Shown here piece after piece: positions 7,751 to 13,921 of a stretch of DNA of 15,781 bases. The notes beneath the pieces are model-generated. The model was not told the DNA's origin and ran no database searches. It was given only the letters and a program-made list of their open reading frames with translations. This DNA is from Bryobacteraceae bacterium (GTDB lineage: Bacteria > Acidobacteriota > Terriglobia > Bryobacterales > Bryobacteraceae): positions 1 to 15,781 of the forward strand of contig JADGHK010000010.1 in assembly GCA_019686145.1 (NCBI GenBank). The letters run 5' to 3'. Numbering within the stretch: the stretch's first letter is position 1; the number at the start of each line of letters is the position of its first letter. The position numbers were made by a program, and so were the translations under genes.

Positions 7751-7760
7751 AGGTGTTGCC

Positions 7761-8882
7761 GTGAGCATTTCCCGTCGGAGCCTTCTGGCCGCAGCGGCGG
7801 CCCCCGTCCTCAGTTGCCGGAAACAGCGCAGTTTCTCCGCTTACGCTTTTGTGGCGAACAAGCGCGGGCGCGCTGTTGCCGTCGTCGATCTCGGGGCGCT
7901 GGCCGTAGTCAAGCATATCCCTCTGCCAGCAGAGCCATCGCAGATTCTCACGCACCCGTCTCTTCGTTCGGTGTTCACCCTGACCCCCGCCGCGGGCTCG
8001 ATTCACGAGATTGATGCGGAGACACTTACAGTGCGTCGCACCGTCGCCGTGCACGATGAAATTCTGGCGGCGCACCTTGCGCTCCGGCCATCCCCTGGAG
8101 AATCTGCGATCTGGGGCTTGACGGCGAGGAATCCGCGTCTGATCCGGGTGTCGCTCAATTCCTTCCGGCGCGAAGCGGAAATCCGGCTGCCCGAGACCCC
8201 CGTTGCCTTCGACGTCTCTCCCTGGGAACCCGTTGCGGCGGTGAGCTTCGGCGCAAGCGGGCGGGCAGGAATCGTCGACCTGGCGGAGCGGAAAGTGAGG
8301 AGCATCTCCCGGATCGGGGAGGAAGCCGGCCGGATCCGGTTCCGCTCCGACGGCCGCCATATCCTTGCGGCGAATCCGGCTGAGCGGCGCCTGTGCATCC
8401 TGGATACGAAGACAGGCCAGACGGTCACGCAGCTCCTGCTGGCGCTTCGGCCGGAAAACTTCTGCTTCAGCCGGGACGGCGGGCAGCTCTTTCTCACCGG
8501 GGAGGGCATGGATGCCGTCGTCGTCGTCTACCCCTACCGCACCGAGGTCGCGCAAACGCGCCTGGCGGGCCGCGCCCCGGGCGCTATGGCCACTTCCGCC
8601 ACGCCGCCGTATCTGTTCGTGGCAAATCCGCGATCCGGAGACGTGACGATTATCGACATCGAAACCCAGCGCGTGGTGGCGGTGACGGCCGTTGGCGCGC
8701 AGCCTTCCTTTATTGCAATCACTCCGAACAGCGAGTACGCCCTGGTGCTGAATCACGAATCGGGGGACATGGCGGTGATTCGTGTCGGCGCGATCACGCC
8801 AAACAGGAGGCGGTTCGCTCCTTTATTGACCATGATCCCCGTCGGGTCGGGACCCGTTGAAGCTGTAGTGCGGGCAATCTGA
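7761..8882 (+). CDS. Exported beta-propeller (YVTN-type) repeat protein, probable lipoprotein
   Basis: A protein of 373 residues starting at GTG 7761, preceded by GAGG with 7-nt spacing. The N-terminus SISRRSLLAAAAAPVLSC has twin arginines (Arg5-Arg6), a hydrophobic stretch and a Cys19 in a lipobox-like context (VLSC, Leu at -2 is atypical). This suggests export, perhaps by Tat, and lipid anchoring. The rest consists of repeated blades of the surface-layer/YVTN type: FVANKRGRAVAVVDLGALAV (30-49), LAANPAERRLCILDTKTGQ (202-220) and LFVANPRSGDVTIIDIETQR (285-304), each followed by a turn such as PSFIAITPNSEYALVLN (315-331). Such propellers usually bind proteins or ligands; no catalytic residues can be named. 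It is divergent from mreB and convergent with the oxidoreductase. Confidence 0.85.
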   Translation: MSISRRSLLAAAAAPVLSCRKQRSFSAYAFVANKRGRAVAVVDLGALAVVKHIPLPAEPSQILTHPSLRSVFTLTPAAGSIHEIDAETLTVRRTVAVHDEILAAHLALRPSPGESAIWGLTARNPRLIRVSLNSFRREAEIRLPETPVAFDVSPWEPVAAVSFGASGRAGIVDLAERKVRSISRIGEEAGRIRFRSDGRHILAANPAERRLCILDTKTGQTVTQLLLALRPENFCFSRDGGQLFLTGEGMDAVVVVYPYRTEVAQTRLAGRAPGAMATSATPPYLFVANPRSGDVTIIDIETQRVVAVTAVGAQPSFIAITPNSEYALVLNHESGDMAVIRVGAITPNRRRFAPLLTMIPVGSGPVEAVVRAI

Positions 8883-8885
8883 GGG

Positions 8886-8910
8886 GCGCCGGGCACGGGC
8901 CGCCCGGCGC
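8886..8910. terminator. 9-bp hairpin between convergent genes
   Basis: GCGCCGGGC (8886-8894) and GCCCGGCGC (8902-8910) pair perfectly around a 7-nt loop. The stem begins 3 nt after the beta-propeller stop and 21 nt beyond the stop of the opposite-strand oxidoreductase. Its place suggests a shared transcription end, but no T-run follows on either strand, so it may need Rho or act only as an RNA 3' end stabiliser. Confidence 0.5.
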
Positions 8911-8931
8911 GATTGGAATTCACGGGTGCTG

Positions 8932-10152
8932 TCAGGCGCGTACGATGCGCTCTTTCTTCTGGTCCCAGAGCATGTAGGCACGCTTCCTGTAGCTGAGCAC
9001 GCCCATCTCGGCGGCGACGACTCCGTAGTAGCCCAGGGTGGCGTCGCACTTCAACGGCTCATTCCGCCGGATTGCGTTTTGAAGGTTGCGGTGATGCAGC
9101 TCGATCGATTCCGCACCTGTCTTCTTGAACTCGACTTCCTTCACGCTGTCCGCGAAGAGCCGCTGCGGCCGGATCACGAAACCGGTGCTCGTGAACTGCA
9201 GCGTGGCTTTGTGGCCGCGAAGCAGATGGTCGACGGGCGTGTCGTTCGCCATTGAGGAAATCAGCTGAACGGTGGGCCCGCCAGGGTAGTCGAGCAGGAC
9301 ATTGAACGTGTCCGGCACTTCGGCGGCGCTTTCGGTGAACTGGAACTTGCCGCCTGTGGCCACACCCTTTTCGGGGAAAGTCAGGTTCAGGGCCTTGATG
9401 ATGCGTGTGACGCGATGCACGAACAGGTCGCTGGCGATTCCTCCGGAGTAGTCCCAGAACCAGCGCCAGCGGAAGTACCGGTTGGGGTCAAACGGGCGCT
9501 TCGGCGCCGGACCAAGCCAGGCTTTCCAATCGAGATTCTCGCCGGGGCGGGCATCCGGGTCGATCGGATAGGCCCAGTAGTCGTCCTTGTGGTTCCGCGA
9601 GTAGTCGATCTGCGCCAGGACCACCTTCCCGAGCGTGCCGTCTTTGACGTACTCGTAGGCTTTCTCGTACGAGTCGTCGGACATTCCCTGGACACCAACC
9701 TGGAGCTTCAGCCGCCCGTCGCGCACCTTTGCGGCGAGCTTTTTCGCCTGCTCGGAGTGCTGAGTCATCGGCTTCTCGACGTAGACGTGCTTGCCGGCGT
9801 CGAGCGCGTCGACGGCCATCTGGTAGTGCCAGTGCTCGGGCGTTGCAATCAGCACATAATCGATGTCCTTGTTCTCGAGAAGCGTGCGGTAGTCTTTGTA
9901 GATCTTGCCGCCAGTCAGCTGCGCAGCCTGCTGAGCCCTCTTATCGTAAACGTCGCAGACGGCAATGATCTCGATATTATCGGTTTCGCGGTTCCTGACC
10001 AGCGTTCGCATATGCCCGCCAGCCATGCCCCCGCATCCGATAACGCCAATTCGAATCCGTTCATTAGAACCAGAGACCTGGGCGTAGGAACGCGCAGTTG
10101 CCACAACGACCCCGGCAGCGCCCAGGAATTGCCTTCGGGAGAATGAGTCCAT
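8932..10152 (-). CDS. Tat-exported Gfo/Idh/MocA family oxidoreductase
   Basis: I choose ATG 10152 (406 residues) because it begins a clean twin-arginine signal, MDSFSRRQFLGAAG; an in-frame GTG at 10188 is possible but would put 12 residues in front of it. After the signal comes a Rossmann NAD(P)-binding domain with GVIGCGGMAGGH (36-47) and the conserved EKP (126-128, Lys127). The C-terminal alpha/beta domain follows, with LDWKAWLGPAPKRPF (207-221), WDYSGGIASDLFVH (233-246) and probable catalytic His246. The family oxidises or reduces sugars and related polyols, and Tat-exported members are common in Acidobacteria and Planctomycetes. The substrate cannot be read from the sequence. A gene of unknown function ends 56 nt upstream on the same strand and may be co-transcribed. 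Confidence 0.92.
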   Translation of the reverse strand: MDSFSRRQFLGAAGVVVATARSYAQVSGSNERIRIGVIGCGGMAGGHMRTLVRNRETDNIEIIAVCDVYDKRAQQAAQLTGGKIYKDYRTLLENKDIDYVLIATPEHWHYQMAVDALDAGKHVYVEKPMTQHSEQAKKLAAKVRDGRLKLQVGVQGMSDDSYEKAYEYVKDGTLGKVVLAQIDYSRNHKDDYWAYPIDPDARPGENLDWKAWLGPAPKRPFDPNRYFRWRWFWDYSGGIASDLFVHRVTRIIKALNLTFPEKGVATGGKFQFTESAAEVPDTFNVLLDYPGGPTVQLISSMANDTPVDHLLRGHKATLQFTSTGFVIRPQRLFADSVKEVEFKKTGAESIELHHRNLQNAIRRNEPLKCDATLGYYGVVAAEMGVLSYRKRAYMLWDQKKERIVRA

Positions 10153-10208
10153 GCGTAGATTGTAAAGCAGGCCGGATTGCCTGCTCACGGCGTGCCGGAC
10201 TGGAGTTC

Positions 10209-10616
10209 TTACTGAGCAGTTCCCTCGAGCCAGCGGCGCGCGAACGCTTCGGCGTCGCTATTGAGATCGAGCATCTCGTTCCGCTGCTCGACGCCGTTGA
10301 CGAAGTATACGGCCTGGACTCCATCGGCGGTGGGGCGTAATTCGAGCCGCTTCTCCTTGGCGTCCAGGCGGAGGGTCGAATCCAGCCACGTGAATTGCAC
10401 CAAGGTGCGCATGCCGTGTCCAATCTTCCGGCATGAGGTGAGCAACTGCTCGGTGAAAGGGCCCTTCTTCAAAGCGTCGATGTGTGGGATGCGTTTCAGC
10501 GCTTCCAGGCGCGCGGCTTCGCGCGCATCCTGCTCGCGCCGCTGCTTCTCCGGATCTCTCTCATCGCGCGATTCTAACGCCTTCAAGTTGTTTTCGAGTT
10601 CATCCAGAAAGCCCAT
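10209..10616 (-). CDS. Conserved-looking protein of unknown function, 135 residues
   Basis: I do not recognise a named family. The protein starts MGFLDELENNLKALESRDER at ATG 10616. A long open frame continues upstream on this strand to 11252, but it lies antisense to the serine hydrolase and is not believed. Residues 1-45 are highly charged and likely helical or coiled coil (ERDPEKQRREQDAREAARL). Residues 46-135 look like a small alpha/beta domain with alternating hydrophobics (TLVQFTWLDSTLRLDAKEKRLELRP, split 71-95). No signal peptide is seen, so it is probably cytoplasmic. GGAGG ends only 1 nt before the ATG, an unusually short spacing. It is followed by the oxidoreductase at 56 nt and divergent from the serine hydrolase. 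Confidence 0.75.
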   Translation of the reverse strand: MGFLDELENNLKALESRDERDPEKQRREQDAREAARLEALKRIPHIDALKKGPFTEQLLTSCRKIGHGMRTLVQFTWLDSTLRLDAKEKRLELRPTADGVQAVYFVNGVEQRNEMLDLNSDAEAFARRWLEGTAQ

Positions 10617-10733
10617 TCCTCCAGGATAGACGCTCGAGTGGTGCTCAGGCGAATGTGGTGGCGAGCCGCCTCCCCGTGGATCATATTGGAAAGGTCCGTC
10701 TTGAGTGCTCCGGTCACTCTGAAAGGAAAGACA
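10617..10733. promoter_or_regulatory. Divergent intergenic region before the serine hydrolase
   Basis: These 117 nt separate the unknown gene (-) from the serine hydrolase (+). A TATGAT box on the minus strand (10685-10680, 5 of 6 to the -10 consensus) could serve the unknown gene, but no good -35 box stands 16-18 nt away. For the plus-strand gene, AAAGGA (10722-10727) 6 nt before GTG 10734 is a good ribosome site and decides its start. Confidence 0.35.
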
Positions 10734-12197
10734 GTGAAGAAGAAAATCGCTGTTATCGCCCTCCTTAACACGCTCCTCGCCACTGTTTGCGCGGCTGACT
10801 CCTTCGACCCGATCCGGGCCTCCATTCGAAAGCAACTCGTGGAGCAGTCCGTCCCCTCCCTGGCGGTTGCCGTCGTCCGGGACGGGACGATTCTTTGGGA
10901 AGAGGGGTTCGGCTGGGCAAACCGCGAAAAGCGTATCGCCGCGACGCCCCATACCATGTATTCGCTTGCCTCGATTTCGAAACCTATTACGGCGACCGGC
11001 CTGATGCTGCTCGTCAAGAATGGCAAGCTGGATCTCGACAAGCCGGTCAACGACTACCTGGGCCGCGCAAAGCTGCGGGCTCGAGTGGGCGATGCCGCCG
11101 ATGCGACCGTCCGCCGCGTAGCCAACCACTCCTCCGGGCTGCCTCTCCACTACCAGTTTTTCTATGCGGACGAGCCGTTCAGAAGACCGCCCATGGAGGA
11201 AACCATCTCGCGGTACGGGAATCTGGTGACCATGCCCGGAGAAAGGTATCAATACTCAAACCTGGGCTATGGCATCCTCGACTACGTCATCTCCCGGCTC
11301 TCGGGCCGCTCGTTTGAGGAATACATGCGCATCGAAGTGTTTCAGCCTTTGGGGATGACACGATCGTCGGTGGGCGTCGATCCCGGCCTGGAACCTTACG
11401 CGGCTGAGCGTTACGGCGTCGATGGCTTGCCGATCCCTTTCTATGACTTCGATCATCCCGGCGGGTCCGCGATCTATTCGAGCGCTCATGACCTCGCTCT
11501 CTTTGCCCTGTTTCATCTCAAGGCGCACCTGCCTGAGCAGAAGGCGATTCTCAGCGATGAAATGATCAATGCCATGCATGAGCCTACCGTGAAGACAGGT
11601 AAGAGTTCGGGGTATGGCATCGGCTTTGCGACTGAGGATTTGCCGGGTGGAGGCGGCATTGTATCCCACACTGGCGGCATGGGCGGTGTCGCGACGACAA
11701 TGCGCCTTGTTCCGTCGGAACGCCTGGGGATCGTTGTTCTATGCAACGCCTCTACGTCGCTGCCGCACCGGATCGCGGACGAGATTCTCCAGCTTATGCT
11801 GCCCGATATGAAACTTCCGGCACGTGTGAGCCGTCCGAAGCCGGCGGCCTTTTCACCTCCTCCGGAACTCGTCGGAACCTGGAAGGGCGCGCTGCACACC
11901 TACAAGGAAGAGCTGCCCTTTACCTTACGAGTCCTCGAGTCCGGGGACATTCACGCACAACTGGCAGATCAGCTAAAGACACTGCTGAACTCGGTGCAGT
12001 TTGAGGACGGCTATCTGACGGGACTCATGAACGGCGACATCCGCACCGAGGACGCCAACCGCCGCCCCTACGTGCTCTCTCTCTCGCTCAAGCTGCGAGG
12101 CGACGTCCTCAACGGCGCGGCGTCGGCGGTCAGCCTTCCGGGGAAGCGAGTGGGAAACGCCTTAACGCAATGGGTAGAGCTGAAGAAGCAGCGGTGA
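10734..12197 (+). CDS. Exported serine hydrolase of the class C beta-lactamase fold
   Basis: The start is GTG 10734 (487 residues), chosen for AAAGGA at 6-nt spacing and the signal peptide MKKKIAVIALLNTLLATVCA with cleavage near 20-21; the frame is open upstream to 10638 but that part does not fit. The catalytic domain (about 25-355) carries Ser80-Ile-Ser-Lys83 (SxxK), Tyr174-Ser-Asn176 (YxN) and His312-Thr-Gly314, the usual third motif of non-beta-lactamase members. The family includes D-aminopeptidases, DD-carboxypeptidases and esterases, so beta-lactam hydrolysis should not be assumed. Residues about 375-487 form a separate C-terminal beta-rich domain (PELVGTWKGAL at 377-387). The stop lies 2 nt from the stop of the convergent amidohydrolase. 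Confidence 0.9.
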   Translation: MKKKIAVIALLNTLLATVCAADSFDPIRASIRKQLVEQSVPSLAVAVVRDGTILWEEGFGWANREKRIAATPHTMYSLASISKPITATGLMLLVKNGKLDLDKPVNDYLGRAKLRARVGDAADATVRRVANHSSGLPLHYQFFYADEPFRRPPMEETISRYGNLVTMPGERYQYSNLGYGILDYVISRLSGRSFEEYMRIEVFQPLGMTRSSVGVDPGLEPYAAERYGVDGLPIPFYDFDHPGGSAIYSSAHDLALFALFHLKAHLPEQKAILSDEMINAMHEPTVKTGKSSGYGIGFATEDLPGGGGIVSHTGGMGGVATTMRLVPSERLGIVVLCNASTSLPHRIADEILQLMLPDMKLPARVSRPKPAAFSPPPELVGTWKGALHTYKEELPFTLRVLESGDIHAQLADQLKTLLNSVQFEDGYLTGLMNGDIRTEDANRRPYVLSLSLKLRGDVLNGAASAVSLPGKRVGNALTQWVELKKQR

Positions 12198-12199
12198 TG

Positions 12200-13816
12200 C
12201 TACGGCCTGCTCAGCCGAAGGACCCGGCCGCCATTCTTGGGCGTGAACCCACCGTTGTCGATCGCGACGACGCCATTCACGATGACATACGGTAGTCCTC
12301 GAGGGAACGAGAGCGGCTGCGTGAAGCTCGCGGTATCCTGCACCTCGTCGGGATCGAACAGCACCAGGTCCGCCGCCATACCCGGCGCGACCCGCCCGCG
12401 ATCGTGGAGCCGCAGACGGTTCGCCGGGAGCGAGGACATCTTGCGAATGGCAGCTTCGAGCGTGATCACCTTGTCCTCGCGCACGTACTTTGCCAGCACG
12501 CGCGGGAAGGAACCGAAGGCACGCGGGTGAGCGCCGCTGGCCGTGCGTATGTCCAGCGGCTCGGCATCGGTGCAAAGGCTCACCCATTCCGCTCGGAGGG
12601 CTGCGTGTTTCTGTTCTTCGTTCATCGATTTCGGGTTCACGCTCGCCCCAGCCACGACGAGATCGAAGAAGGCGGTCCATTCGTCGACGCCGCGGAGCTT
12701 CGCAATCTCCGCGATCGACTTGCCCTCAAACCTCTTCTCCGCGGTCCGCGCCACCAGCACGTTATCCCAATTGCGTCCGACGTGGCGATACCAGTTCTCC
12801 CAGTCTGCCGTCTCTTCGACCTCCTTGCGCAGCGAAGCGCGAACGGCGGGATCGCTCAGAGTTTTCAAAAATGGAGCGCTGCCTTTGGCGTAGTGCCGGG
12901 GATGGAGAAAGCTCCCTAGCCCGATTCCGTTGCGGATGTAAGGGTAGATATCGGCAGTGACGTCCAGCCCTTTGCTGCGGGCGCTCTGTACCCGTTCGAT
13001 TGCCTTGTGAATCAGCGGCCAGTTCTCCTCGCCGGCAGCCTTCAGATGAAAGATGTGGACAGGAACGCCCGCCTGCTCGCCGATCGTGATTGATTCGTCA
13101 ATCGCCTCAATCAACCGGTTGCTCTCGTTCCGCATGTGGGTGAGATAAATCCCACCGTACTCGCCGGCAACTTTCGCCAGTTCCACCAGCTCCCGTGTGG
13201 TCGCGTACGTTCCGGGCGGGTAGATGAGAGCGGTTGACAGGCCCACTGCTCCGTCGCGCATCGCCTGGGCAACGAGCGCCTTCATCTGCTCCATCTCGGC
13301 CGCGTCTGGTTGCCGGTCTTCGTCGCCGAGCACGTAGCGCCGGATCTGGGCTGCTCCGACGTTGTGCACGACATTCAGCGGGACGCCGCGCTGCTCGAGC
13401 AGCGCGAAGTACTCGCCAAAGGTGCGCCATCGAATGCGTCCTGAGGCTTTGGGCCAGGTCCGCTCGTTCTGCGGCGCTACGGAGCTGCCTTCGCCCGCCA
13501 GCATCGTCGTGATGCCTTGCCGCAGCTTGCTCTCGGCGCTCGCGCGGTTCTCAAGAAGGGGAATGCTCGTGGCGCCCATCATGTCGATAAAGCCCGGCGA
13601 GACGACCAGTCCTGCCGCGTCGATCCTGCGTTGCGCACGCCGGGAGGAGAGCGATCCGATCTCGGCGATCCGGCCGTCACGGATCCCGATATCGGATCGA
13701 TACCAGGGGTTGCCCGTCCCGTCGACGATGCGGCCGTTGGCGATGATGAGATCAAAATCCTGCGCTACGGCAAGCTGGAGGAACAGGGTAAACAGACCGG
13801 CAATCCGGAGAGGCAT
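12200..13816 (-). CDS. Exported D-aminoacylase-like amidohydrolase lacking the HxH metal motif
   Basis: A protein of 538 residues with signal peptide MPLRIAGLFTLFLQLAVA (cleavage before Gln19). The fold is that of N-acyl-D-amino-acid deacylases: a small beta domain (LIIANGRIVDGTGNPWYRSD, 23-42), a TIM barrel, and the C-terminal GRVAPGMAADLVLFDPDEV (474-492). Family enzymes release D-amino acids from N-acyl forms. Kept residues: His227 in THMR, His254 and His257 in VHIFHLK, and Asp417 in CTDAEP. Where the family has PGFIDxHxH, this protein has PGFIDMMGA (74-82), so both His are lost. The Cys of the family's GNCG loop is also absent (GEGSS, 108-112), with Glu109 a possible substitute ligand. 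It may be a one-metal subgroup or may have altered chemistry. It is divergent from the fusion gene. Confidence 0.87.
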   Translation of the reverse strand: MPLRIAGLFTLFLQLAVAQDFDLIIANGRIVDGTGNPWYRSDIGIRDGRIAEIGSLSSRRAQRRIDAAGLVVSPGFIDMMGATSIPLLENRASAESKLRQGITTMLAGEGSSVAPQNERTWPKASGRIRWRTFGEYFALLEQRGVPLNVVHNVGAAQIRRYVLGDEDRQPDAAEMEQMKALVAQAMRDGAVGLSTALIYPPGTYATTRELVELAKVAGEYGGIYLTHMRNESNRLIEAIDESITIGEQAGVPVHIFHLKAAGEENWPLIHKAIERVQSARSKGLDVTADIYPYIRNGIGLGSFLHPRHYAKGSAPFLKTLSDPAVRASLRKEVEETADWENWYRHVGRNWDNVLVARTAEKRFEGKSIAEIAKLRGVDEWTAFFDLVVAGASVNPKSMNEEQKHAALRAEWVSLCTDAEPLDIRTASGAHPRAFGSFPRVLAKYVREDKVITLEAAIRKMSSLPANRLRLHDRGRVAPGMAADLVLFDPDEVQDTASFTQPLSFPRGLPYVIVNGVVAIDNGGFTPKNGGRVLRLSRP

Positions 13817-13921
13817 CGCCTTCGTTCCAGTTCTGGTGGATCGGCGGGAAACAGCACGCGCCGGAGTTCAAATTGTACGCCGAATTTTTCGGGCATGATA
13901 TGGGTTTATGGGGGCAAAGCA
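13817..13921. promoter_or_regulatory. Divergent intergenic region between amidohydrolase and fusion hydrolase
   Basis: These 105 nt must hold both promoters. On the plus strand TTGTAC, 17 nt, TGATAT (13873-13901) is a weak candidate; on the minus strand TACAAT (13878-13873, 5 of 6) is a good -10 box without a clear -35. CCGAA-TTT-TTCGG (13880-13892) is a 5-bp inverted repeat between them that could be an operator. GGGGG (13910-13914) is a possible ribosome site 7 nt before ATG 13922. Confidence 0.35.

Larger units (their letters stand above)
7547..7760. promoter_or_regulatory. Divergent intergenic region between mreB and the beta-propeller gene
   Basis: No gene is visible in these 214 nt; both promoters should lie here. 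For mreB a weak candidate on the minus strand is TTGATA (7724-7719), 17 nt, TCAGAT (7701-7696), leaving a leader of about 140 nt with a small hairpin TCCGA/TCGGA (7601-7615). For the plus-strand gene see 7715-7743. A 5-bp inverted repeat TTGTT-ATC-AACAA (7715-7727) overlaps both predicted -35 boxes. Consensus matches are modest, so all of this is provisional. Confidence 0.4.

Noticed and set aside
7737..8756. Minus-strand frame of 339 codons opposite the beta-propeller gene
   Set aside because: His/Arg/Gly/Asp-rich sequence without motifs. The plus-strand protein has regular propeller repeats, an export signal and a ribosome site.
10617..11252. N-terminal extension of the 135-residue unknown protein to 347 residues
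   Set aside because: The extra part lies antisense to the well-supported serine hydrolase and has no sensible domain.
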